Source: Saturnia japonica (Eukaryota > Arthropoda > Insecta > Lepidoptera > Saturniidae). From it: a stretch of DNA of 64,000 nucleotides. The notes under the pieces were generated by a model. That model saw only the letters and a program-made list of their open reading frames with translations. It did no database searches and was not told where the DNA came from. The stretch lies in the NCBI GenBank assembly GCA_033032175.1, contig CM065323.1, positions 13,826,001 through 13,890,000 on the forward strand. Direction: 5' to 3'. The position numbers and the translations under genes are program-made. Positions 43,225-53,454 of the stretch are shown here, one piece after another (positions within the stretch are counted from its first letter, which is position 1; each line of letters begins with the position of its first letter).

Positions 43225-44099
43225 CGATAGAGTTAATTTCTATAGGGCAATGTGATAGTAGGGAAAGGGATAGTAGGATGCGTCCTATGTGGTTTGATAG
43301 ATGTCGTTATGTGTCGCTACGTAGTTGTGTCAGTTGTGGCGAGAGATGTCGCTAGACATGACATATCGTTTCAAAATTGATACAATTGAATATTATTATG
43401 GGACATTTTCGTGTTCTGAAAGCTCCATCTGCTTTTTTCTTAAATCCGTGTTTTCTGACTAGACACACTATCATATGTCTCAAAAATATTTATAATATAT
43501 ATTTTATTTCTAGAACAAAAAAAAAACGAAGGAACTTTTAGGTACAATTATCCGGTTTTTTGAAAAAAAGTAATTAAAATTAGTATCAATATCGGGTGAT
43601 CTGTGAAGAACTCACATCAGCAACGACCCCAACAACAAAAACAGGCAGGCAGGTGTAGGGGTGGGGTTGGAGGTGGAGGACTCGTAGCTATGATCAGGTA
43701 AACGAGGCATCGTATGCTCACCAGCTCGATGGGGTTTCATGTAAAACTTTTTATTAATAGGTTTATAACATTGTTACTTGCATTTTGATTACAATGTACA
43801 ATTGATTTGTAAGCTTGTTTATTTATAAAACGAAACAAGTACTAAAAGTATATATAAATTAGGCTTAAAATGAAGAATTAAATATATCAATACATGTAAA
43901 CTAAAGCGTAAGTGCCCTCGCTAAAGGTTTAAATTTCATTAAATGAATGCGAAATAATTCGAAGAGGTAAACGTTAATATCCTCTATCAGGAACATCGCG
44001 GGATACCTGGATAAGATTAGCTCAGAACCGGGATTAGATTGGCGTACCTAGATTATGAGAAGTCATGCGCCACCACTGCGCTCCCCATAATATATTACA
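43225..44099. other. Spacer, nothing assigned
   Basis: No gene is recognised. A GGCAGGCAGGTGTAGGGGTG-type purine-rich stretch lies at 43642-43680. Confidence 0.35.
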
Positions 44100-44267
44100 T
44101 AATCATAGGTATTAAAAAGACCCACAAAAAAGTCCGAGAGATATACGTCTATCTTCTAAGGAACACCAACAATAAGCACTTTTGTCTTTAAAATAACCGG
44201 GAGCGGGGAAGCAACATTCGCGCGGGCATTCTGAAGTCCACGTGAGCGAAGCCACGGGCACAGCTAG
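44100..44267 (+). mobile_element. Helitron-like 3' fragment
   Basis: From CCCACAAAAAAGTCCGAGAG to GGGCACAGCTAG|T. It aligns throughout with 48770-48921, including AACCGGGA(G/C)CGGGG and GTCCACGTGA(G/A)CGAAG(C/T)C. It ends in CTAG before T, as expected for Helitrons. Confidence 0.6.
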
Positions 44268-46570
44268 TTCTATATAAAACGGGCTAATAATTTTGTCTAT
44301 GGTATATTGGGATATTACGAAAGTTTTAAGAAGGTATGCGTAAAAATATATCGAACTTAAATTTTAAGGGACACCCTAATTTACATTGTACATGATTGTA
44401 CAGTGCCCATTAGAAAGTGTTATGAAAAGATAATTATCTACATCAAAAAATTATTGCATGGTATTTCATTTATTATAAGAGTGGGATAAAATCATCCATA
44501 ATTTACAATTTCAATTTTCTTCAATCTACTTACTCAGATCGCTTCTCTTCCCTTCCCAGCTACTGGGCATGTACCTTTCTCATAAATATAATATAACTCA
44601 TACAAATTTGCATCTTGATTCGACATATTGATGTAAGTGAACCTTCTAAAGTGAAAATGAAACTGAGAAAAATTATCCACCTCGCAGGTTCACAGATTCA
44701 CTATATATTTGGTTATTCAAAGTCCTCACCTTAATATTGGTGATTTAGAAATAATAGCATTAAACTTTCTTTGACTTTCATACATACATTAGCACCAAGC
44801 AGAAATACGGTGGAACTAAAATTATCTCTAGAGAAAAATTTATATTTTAATAACCCTTTAATTCAGTTCACCTGCAAATTTTAATAGCATGAATTCGCGA
44901 AAGCAGTTGTTTCAGCCAAACACACTGACCAATTAAACTCGATCTGTTTTTGACCGACATCAAAACAGAAGGTTCTCTTAATTCGATTGTATATTTTGTT
45001 TATGGATGTTCAGGCGTAACTTCTTTAATTATAAACTGATTTAGGTGATTCTTGTTTCTTGGGAAAGGGGATAGATACCTCAAAGGTGGTCCCGTTTTTC
45101 ATTTTATCAGTATTGGACCTTCAACTTCGAAAATATACCAGAGAACTCCTCTACTACTGACGTTGGTTTTCTTTGTTAAAAATTGTCTTGTACGTACCTC
45201 TTGACAGGTTTTGACCGTGTCGGCGAGATCAGGCAACGCGGCGCAGAGCCTGGCATCAGCGCAGGCACAACTAACGCTAGCGAGCCGCGCCGCACCCTGC
45301 ACCACTCCCACGTTCCCGCATGCGAGTGGACCGAACCCGTCACCTGCTCCCTCCCTCGCCCCGAACCCGATGTTATACGTCATCGACGATATTGCGCGCT
45401 GCCATTCCTATTCCATCATCAAAATGTTATCCATCAATCACTACAAATTGGGTTGGTTGTGGTGGTACGCCACGGACGCTATACTTGAAAAAAAGGTTTA
45501 AGAATGGTAGAACCTTTGCAGGGTTCAACTTCCGAAACATCATCGCCATACTTATATATTATGTGTCGAATTCAAAATGATGATGATGTTGTTACTCACA
45601 GCAGTTGTAAGTTACCTCTTGTGAGAGGTTATATTGTCCCGAGATCTTGCCAGTCACTTAACTGACAAGCCCAGAAGCAATATAATAAATAAATAAAAAG
45701 GTAGGGAAATTAAACTATGAAGTTAAAAATAATGATTTAATTAGGAATTTTAAAAATAAATTAATAGAAAAGAAGAGACTCTAAGGTGTGAAAGTACGTG
45801 TCCTAGTTAATTAAGGGTCGGATGGTCCGGTCAGTACCGTGGCCGTACCGTTTCCACTTAACTGTATACGGATTACGGACGACCGATGGTGCTGTGATGG
45901 AATCGAGACCCCTCCTCCGCGGGTAGGGAGCTACAGGTTGCTTTTGATTGATGGAGTTGGTGCTGGACTGCAAACATTGGCTGACTGGGTCTCAGCCTTA
46001 AACTCCCAGGCTTTGATTTAGATTACCAGATGTCTGCCTCTAATTTTAAATCCTTATTAGGGTGTTAAAACAATTTTTTATTACTGAAATTTTTTATAAC
46101 TGACAATTGCCACGCTGATTTGCAATCAGATGTTCTCTGCGTGAGATGTCGTTTGAAAAAGAAACCGGTCACTCGTGACCTTGCCAACGGTTTCAGCTGT
46201 CCGTTTGTTTTTAAAAACTGCTTAGTCATGTACGCAACTTTCACTTGTTCGTTTTCTGCGTTTGGATTTGTTTCTTATGTTAATTATTTAATATTTAAGA
46301 TTTCACAGATTGTTGCAAGATGTTTATACACAAACATGGATAAAAAATTGTTTTGTAAATTAGTACTATTGTTTATATAAATTGGTCTTGCATTGTTTGT
46401 GATTATGTTTACGACTATAAATATTAATTTTACATTTATGTCTCGTTTCGTTTCAATTATTTCTATTTTTAATGTTTATTAAAATGCTAAAAAACAAAAT
46501 ATTTTAGTAATTATTTAACCGTAACGATAACTTCGTTACAATATACACATGTATAATGTACATTCTCGAT
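44268..46570. other. Intergenic stretch with one GC-rich open segment
   Basis: No confident gene. The minus strand at 45383-45197 has GC-rich codons, four cysteines and ends CAAGAG|GTACGT, a donor-like sequence, but lacks a convincing acceptor or start. Confidence 0.3.
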
Positions 46571-46580
46571 GTATCACCTG

Positions 46581-46594
46581 GCGCCATCTAGCGG
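46581..46594 (-). promoter_or_regulatory. Candidate CTCF-like site
   Basis: The minus strand reads CCGCTAGATGGCGC, matching the conserved CTCF core (CCASYAGRKGGCRS) at 13 of 14 positions. Function is inferred only. Confidence 0.3.
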
Positions 46595-46703
46595 CAAGTA
46601 CAGAACGAAACGTGTTACGTCAGATACAGACGCGGTACTCGCATTGTATTTCAAATATTATTATTACTGAGTAAAAATGTTTGATGATCGTATTGCCGGA
46701 GCT

Positions 46704-46794
46704 CTGCCTGCTGCCTGCTGCCTGCTGTCCGCTGCCCGCTGCCCGCTGCCTGCTACCCGCTACCCGCTACTCGCTGCCCGCTGCCCGCTACCCG
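46704..46794 (+). repeat. Heptamer tandem repeat, 13 copies
   Basis: (CTGCCYG / CTACCCG)13, 91 bases without an indel. Because 7 is not a multiple of 3, several frames stay open across it; the frames there are not genes. Confidence 0.9.
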
Positions 46795-48540
46795 CGCTAC
46801 ATTATAACTACGCATCATGTCTGTGGGTTCAACAGCCAGGTATCATTCCACCTGAATACATTTTTACATGTAGCTAAGGTAAATAGCAAACAAAGTAAAC
46901 GCACTACTCCTGACCCTTAGTGAGCAGACTGTGAGGTACAAATCCCACTCGGTTGAACGAAATAGCTTGCTGCTTCAAAATAGGTTAAATTTAATGCCTA
47001 GCATCTATTTCTACATCGTTTAAACTAAATAAAATAACCCAAGATCCCACGAAAACGCAGGAAGTAGTTAACCAATAGCTAAGAGAAGTTCAGCCCCACC
47101 TGAGCTCAGCGACAGGCAGGCAGATAGTGGTCACTAGAACAGCATCAGTGTTGCGCGCAGCGCAGTGCAGCGCTTCGACCGAGCACGGGACAGAGGTCAT
47201 TGTCTCCAGTTTTTGTCGTAGCTTCTGATAAACCCGTTTGAGCAAGACCTCAGCACAGAGAGAGCCACCGGAGCATCGTGACGCGTGACGCGAGGTCGTG
47301 ACGTCACGGGGGTCTTGCAAACTAGCGTGCGACTCGGTGCAGCGGCTCGACCGCGGCGTCTTGACGCTGCCACACTGTGCAGGTACAGCACCTGTCAGGC
47401 AACTGCGCCACACCGCGCCTGCCTCCTGCTTTAACTGGGATCACTTATATTGTTTAATTGTATATAGCAGAGAAAATATAATTAGAATTATAATTATTAA
47501 CGGCTCACTACAAAAATCTTAGAGCCGAACTCGAGGACATGTAACAATATATAATTAAGTAGTCGATGGACAGATTTTAAATTTTTATAAATCGTACCAT
47601 GTTTATTTGAAATTCTTACGGATCAGAAAATTCTATGAATTTCGCAATATTTAATTTAAAACTATGTATATATTTTACAAATTTCTTTGTATATCGGGTA
47701 TTTTTTATTACACACATTATTATTTTCACCAATTTGTTTTAAAATATTATGTCAAATAATTTTGATTTTAACACATAGTTGGATATTTAATGACTCGCAA
47801 ACCAGACCTCAAACCAGTTATCGCGCACATTTTTATAATAATTAAAATTGAAAAGAAAAATGTGGTGGTTGCATTAAAAAAGTGCACACAGCTTCACAGC
47901 ATATTCACTAGAATAGTTTAATTTTAGACAGAACCAAACCAAATTATAGCTAAATTTAATTAATATATTTTAATACAAGTTGATATTTTTCAATGAAATC
48001 AATTTAAATCAAATAGGAGTGTATTTATTTTTACAGTGATTTACACGAAGTAGCGAACCTTCGACATAGTGAAGGTGTGTTCTGTTATATGTAAAGTATT
48101 GGTTGGTATTGTGTTTATGCTAACATGAAACAAACACTAATAAATAACAAAGATCAATTCATTCATTTGAGTAGGTAAGCAAGATTACATTCATTTCATT
48201 TAAGATGGCCTACTTTAATAACTTCATTTCAAGAATGTGTTCCTTGTTCTGTACCAGTAGGTACGTTCCTTGCCATTCACTGAAAGCGTGTCGACCGCAG
48301 TTCTGTGTCGACGCTCGTCTCTTCTCGGATGAAAGAATAAGATTTCACGGCGTCGCGTCGCCATCGACTATTCGATATTGTAAAAGAATATTGTGGATAT
48401 GACTATTATTTATAAATATACAATTAATAAAATTGAAGGATCTGTTTGTAATGTCAAAATAACAGTTTTTTATTAGATGCATATGAAAGTGTAGTAAAGT
48501 GTAAATGTAAAGTGAACTTATAATAAAACTGCAATTTCTT
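46795..48540. other. Intergenic stretch, nothing assigned
   Basis: The GC-rich part at 47090-47410 is open in more than one frame on both strands, with no recognisable domain. GTGACGTCACGG near 47296 is a CRE-like palindrome. The remainder is AT-rich. Confidence 0.3.
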
Positions 48541-48921
48541 TTTTTTTTGTTTGTTTGTCTGTTTATTTGTTCCGGGTAATCACAGAAATGGTTGGACCGA
48601 TTTTGACCAGGGTTTAATTGGTAGAAAGCTTATATTATAAGGAGTAACTTACTTTTATTACAGAAAAAGAATTATGGTTCCGCGCAAATAAAGAAAAACT
48701 GATTCATTTCGGGTGCTTAAATAGCTTAGACTGAGTAAACCATAAGAGTTCAAATTAATGTACAAATTAAAAACCTACAAAAAGTCTGCAAGAGCATTAT
48801 CTCTATCTTCCAAGGATCATCCACAATATACTTATAACCGGGACCGGGGGTAGCACTATCTGCGCGTACCCGATTGATGATATTCTGTAGTCCACGTGAA
48901 CGAAGTCGCAGGCATAGCTAG
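48541..48921 (+). mobile_element. Helitron-like element, 3' end complete
   Basis: Begins in TTTTGTTTGTTTGTCTG, contains GGTTGGACCGATTTTGACC and GGTTCCGCGCAAATAAAG, and ends GTCGCAGGCATAGCTAG before T. The 3' half matches 44100-44267; the 5' half matches the minus strand of 51.63-51.80 kb. The 5' end was not found. Confidence 0.55.
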
Positions 48922-49720
48922 TTGAAAATATATTTAAAATATTATTCTCAGTGCAGTTGTAATAGTAATAAAACAGGTAATATTGTTTTGTTGTTGGTAC
49001 AGTCGGACACTCGTATCACACAGACGCAAACGCGGACACATAATGATAATTTTAAAACATTCTTGAGACATTTGTTAGTTCGTGGTTGAATAACTGGTAA
49101 ACTATTGGGAAGTTTTTATCCAGTAAGTACGATTTTATATAACCGACATAACAAACAGACATGCAGTTCCATTTACCGTTAAGTGAGCATGGTAACATAT
49201 GCACGTCCACATCCAAAATCAAAGAACACTGTAGACTAGAGATTACACTCGTAACCGAGATCAAGTACTGGCCGGTCGCTATCCACCGAGCACTGTAGTA
49301 TCGTATGTATGCGTGTGTGTGTGTATCGTCGCGACCACCACCCCCCACCCTTCACTGCAGTTAATGACAAATTCTGCTCTTCAAATCGGAACACAGTACA
49401 GCAGACATGGCCGCGGATCGAAGCGATGATTCTGTCTCTTGATTCCGGTTGCTGGCCGTCAACCGAAAAAAAGTTATCCTATATAAATGTTCTACAAAGC
49501 AAGTACCTAGCAATTGCTATCGACATAGTGCCTGGATGTGCAACACCTAGAGGCTTTGCTTACTATTAATAATAATATTCATAAAATTTTCAAACTCAGA
49601 AACTTCCTGACAGCAAGTTTTTAGCGAAAACGAAACAACTTAAATTTACTTATTTAAATCTCGTCAGATCCATCTAAATCTTTCGCGATGCTAGTTTTCG
49701 ATAGCGGTCAGAATTATTTT
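48922..49720. other. Upstream flank of the plus-strand host gene
   Basis: No transposon protein or exon is recognised. Contains GTGTGTGTGTGTATCG at 49312 and mixed sequence that may include regulatory elements. Confidence 0.35.
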
Positions 49721-49728
49721 ACAAACAA

Positions 49729-49766
49729 TATAAATAATAGCAGTTTTGATGAATGCGATCAGTCCG
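49729..49766 (+). promoter_or_regulatory. Core promoter (TATA box and TCAGT initiator) of the host gene
   Basis: TATAAATA at 49729-49736 lies 32 bases before the A of ATCAGTC (49758-49764), the arthropod initiator consensus. This puts transcription start near 49761, so the upstream in-frame ATGs at 49746 and 49749 would not be in the mRNA. Confidence 0.7.
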
Positions 49767-49866
49767 CGACGCGCAGCCGCAGAGCAGCCACTGTACCGCA
49801 ACTCTCGCGCCACTGTCCCGACACTGTTGCGCCACTGTCGTTCTGTCATTGAGAGTCGCTACAGTA

Positions 49867-49878
49867 ATGAGATTGTAG
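49867..49878 (+). CDS. Four-codon upstream ORF in the 5' UTR
   Basis: ATG AGA TTG TAG lies 8 bases before the main ATG. A minimal uORF so close to the start could damp translation of the main frame. It is the only ATG between the inferred start site and the main ATG. Confidence 0.4.
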   Translation: MRL

Positions 49879-49886
49879 GTAACATA

Positions 49887-51426
49887 ATGTCGCCCGCACG
49901 CGTTATCCTCTGTGCACTGGTGCTGGTGGTCGCGTCTGACGCGCGCAGCATAAGAAATTTAACTGAAAAAGAAATCGAACCCAAAGCTAAAGCCAGTGAG
50001 TTCTTCCCGGACTGGGTACCGTTCAAAAACAAACGCGGTGAAGAATTGGGTGAATTTGTTCAAGTTCCAAAATCTAAACTAAAGAAGAGATTAGCTCCGC
50101 CAGTGAACTTTGTACTCAGAGCTGTCGCGGAGCCCGAGGGGGATGAATACTTCGACAAAGGTCAAGGTGAGAGTGACAATGAGGAATATTATGAAAAGAA
50201 AGACTGGTCAGATGCGCAGCGTGCACCGCAGCGAGTGGAGCTCATGCAGCCCGCGAAGCCCGAACAGCCCAGTACGAGCAACAACCACACAGAGATCTCG
50301 GACATCGACGGAGTAGTCGACATAATCACTAAGAGGCCTGCCTCTCCCATAGTGGAAGCAGTTCATAACTTTATCAAATCAAATGTCGACTCTAAGCGGA
50401 AAGTGGAAAAGAAAGACTCCGACGAAGTGGAAACGAAAGACGAGAACAACGCAGAAGAAAATGAAAGCGAAGAAGATAAAAGAGTAGATACACCTACAAA
50501 ATCTGACGACGATACGGAGTACGATGAAACTAGTTCAGAAAAGCCGAAACCAGATGGCAAAGATCAGACCGAAAGCGAAGCGAAAAAAGCGGAAATACTC
50601 AGCAGCGTAGACGAGTTGAAAGAACGGCATGCAGCAGAACAACGACTAATCTCTGAGAAAGTTAAGGAGGAAGAAATGTTCAAAGAGGAAAGAGAAAGAG
50701 AAAACATGCAACAGTCTGACGAAGAGGACAAATATGCATCAAAAAGGAAGCTAAACAGAATCGAACCTGATTACGAGGAGTACGACGGAGCCAACTCGTC
50801 CTCAGATGAAAAATATCAGTTCAATACGCAGAGAATGTCCACTAGCACTAGCACTACCGCCACACCTCCGCGAAGAACAACCACACACAAAGGCAAGAAC
50901 AAAACTATAGAGACAGGGAAGTTGTCGGTGTTCAAGAACCCACACCTTTACATGTTGGAGGACGAAGAGGACTCGGAGACTGTCGCAACAGTGCGGCCGC
51001 AGCCCACGCACACGGAGTCCGTCCTGCCTGCCCTATCGGCCGCTAACGATACCACTCAGAGGTTCTCAGCTAAATACCGCGCCACACCTGCCACGCCCGT
51101 TGAGCTCGAGGAGTCGGACGAAATCGAAAGGATATCTCTATTACCAGAGAACGATACAAACTCAGAGGAGCCCACGCTGTTCTTCCCAAAGAAAACCAAG
51201 AAATACAAGCACCGCAAGACGACGAGTAGTAGCCCGGCGACGGACTCGTCTGCGGCAGAGTCCGTGCCCGACGGAGCTGCGAAACCGTTGAGCACGAGCA
51301 TCCAGGCCGACGCCACACTCGGGGCTACATCGGAGCACCCGGGCGGAGCGCCTGCTGACGCGCTACCAGCCTCCACGCATCATGACAAACAACAAAACAA
51401 AATTGAAGACTACGAAATTGAAAAAG
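49887..51426 (+). CDS. Secreted acidic low-complexity protein, first coding exon
   Basis: The ATG at 49887 gives MSPARVILCALVLVVASDA, a signal peptide with likely cleavage after SDA. The mature part starts with a compact segment (FFPDWVPFKNKRGEELGEF, VPKSKLKKRLAPPVNFVLR). It then becomes acidic and Lys/Ser/Thr-rich (clusters of EE, KK, TSTSTTA) with a charged helix (ELKERHAAEQRLISEKV). No known domain is recognised. The exon is 513 codons plus one base, ending GAA AAA G|GTGAGT, a strong phase-1 donor. The open frame into the intron ends within 65 bases. The start was chosen over 49746 because the core promoter lies between them. Its role may be extracellular matrix, cuticle or another secreted function; this is a guess. 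Confidence 0.8.
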
Positions 51427-51629
51427 GTGAGTCTATATTTAATACATCTTCAAAAATTATATTAATCAACTGTCTAATGACATCACTTTAGCATTACCTA
51501 TAATGCGTTTGTATATTGTATGATCAATACCAGAAACGAAGAGTCGCGGTCGCGAGTAACGACTCGATATCTTATAATGTGTATCACTAACAAATGCCCG
51601 AATTGATTCACTATGACTAGTTTTTTTAT

Positions 51630-51800
51630 ATTTATTTGCGCGGAACCCAGTTTCTTTTTCTAAAATAAAAGTAGCCTAATTTTCTCTTTATAATATCACC
51701 TATCTGTGAGTAAAAGTCCCATCAAACTCGTTCCAACAGTTTCGGAGATTACACGGAAAAAAAACCGACAGACAAAAATAATAAAAAATAGTGTTTTGTT
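51630..51800 (-). mobile_element. Helitron-like fragment in the intron, minus strand
   Basis: The minus strand reads GTCTGTCGG, then TCTCCGAAACTGTTGGAACG and GGTTCCGCGCAAATAAA, parallel to the 5' half of 48541-48700 in order. No CTAG end is seen here. It lies about 200 bases inside the host intron. Confidence 0.5.
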
Positions 51801-52047
51801 ATAAGCACCGTATTATATTTTCATATGCATTTAGTAAAAAGTTGTTATTTTGATATTACAAAAAGATCCTTCAATTTCTTTTAGATGGAATTAATGTTTA
51901 CAGCGATCAGTATAAACATTACTGGATATTATTTTCGCATATTTGCCGGATTTGGTAATTGGTTTATATCAACCATATAGTGTATCTTATTTACAAAAAT
52001 GTAATGAATTTTTCTATCAGTAAAATGTTGTATTTACAATATAAATA

Positions 52048-52129
52048 TAGCCGGGGGCCGGGGGCCAGGGACTGGGGGATACGTAAAATAGCCGGGGGCC
52101 GGGGGCCAGGGACTGGGGGATACGTAAAT
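52048..52129 (+). repeat. 41-bp G-rich tandem duplication
   Basis: TAGCCGGGGGCCGGGGGCCA with GGGACTGGGGGATACG is present twice with an exact 41-base period and no substitutions. Each copy has four or more G-runs. Confidence 0.9.
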
Positions 52130-52974
52130 TTATATACAGCGTGCGTCTAGACGACGCGACGTGTCCCGCGTCGTGTCTCGATCGCACTGTGACTCGACCT
52201 TAACAAACTGTTGAAATCAAAACACAAAAACGCCGCCGCCGTCCGCGTCTCCCTCGCCGCGCTCGTAGCGCTCCGCCTGCCAAAACCACGTGTACCTCGT
52301 TTAATAAAGGTAACCGCACACACAAGTTCAATAGAGTTTGAACCTTACTCGGTCGCAACAGAGTTGTCTGTGAGCCGAGCAAACCGACCAAGCCGAGCTA
52401 GTCTCGAAGTTGGTTTAATAACGTTTATATCCAGTGTAGTTTGTTTGACAAGGATTTCGTTTCACGAGTTGGGTCAGGTCTGATTGTTGCCGAGTTTTAT
52501 CCGCGGATAATAATATTATATTTATGTCGATATCATAAATAAGGAGGGTTTGTGTATTGCGTGCCCCCCTCACCCCCCCTCAGCCCCTCGCACTCCCGCA
52601 CCCCCCGCACTCCTCGCTCAGGTCATCACGTCATTAGTTATTAGTGAAGCATGCTGTGTTCTCTTCTTGTGAAGACCCCGTACGACAGTTTCAGTTGGCG
52701 CAAGACATGTTTTCACATCAAAAGGATTCAACTGTACAGTGTAGAGCTCGGCTTACGCATACATAGTATAAAAGAAAGTCACTATCCCCGTCTGTCTGTT
52801 TGTTCACTTACTTCTTTTAAACCATACAACTGATTTTTATACGGTTTTCACTGTCATTTAGAGATTTTTTAAGGAAGGTTTTATTTGTTTGAAGGATACC
52901 TTAACCCTGGCCGCAATTGACGAAGTATGTTCCGTCATTAAAATCTTAAAGTAGCTGCATACGGGATAGTGTTA

Positions 52975-53410
52975 GAATGTGAACGGAGCGGAGTCGGAAC
53001 ATGGTGTTATGAAAATACGGGCGGGTGTTTAATGCATAGGCACCACGACGGTGACGTGAAACTAACGCGCTAGTGTTGGGAAGAATAAAAAAAATATTTT
53101 TCATTTGAAGAATTGGCATTAATTGCTGTTGCTTTAGATAATGAAGAAGTTATAGCCGTTAAAATAAAAGGAGGAGCTCTGATGTTGAGTATCAACTTTA
53201 TAAGTATTTTCGTATGTCGTCCATTTTGCTTGTTTCATAAATACGAGACGTGCGCCCTTCACTACTTAACTCTCCGGGGCGACTGTGTAGTATGTATACG
53301 CTTACGCAGCGGAACCACGGGCGGGACGTGTTTACGATATTTTTCCCGTTCCATTGGTGCCACGTCACCGTTCCGTCCGTGCACCGTGACGTATTCACAT
53401 TCCTATACGT
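52975..53410 (+). mobile_element. Possible PIF/Harbinger-derived relic or MITE
   Basis: FEELALIAVALDNEE (about 53105-53150) resembles the N-terminus of insect Harbinger nucleases (LALIAVALDEEE), after which similarity stops. GAATGTGAACGG at the left and the complement of the right edge (GGAATGTGAATACG), together with GACGGTGACGTG near both, suggest decayed inverted ends. Internally deleted; weak call. Confidence 0.35.
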
Positions 53411-53454
53411 TTTCTATGAAACTGTTTCCAAAAATTTTCGTTCCGTTCCGTCCA

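Noticed and set aside
46677..46920. Two plus-strand frames rich in Ala, Cys, Pro and Leu
   Set aside because: Produced by the heptamer repeat.
49746..49886. Upstream ATG extending the host protein by 47 residues
   Set aside because: The TATA box and initiator put the transcript start at about 49761, after this ATG, and the later ATG gives a clean signal peptide.
50363..51376. Minus-strand Ser-rich frames opposite the first host exon
   Set aside because: Antisense shadows of an acidic Ser/Glu-rich coding exon.
51427..51491. Read-through of the first host exon to the stop at 51491
   Set aside because: A strong GTGAGT donor precedes it, the sequence becomes AT-rich, and a phase-matched acceptor exists at 63447.
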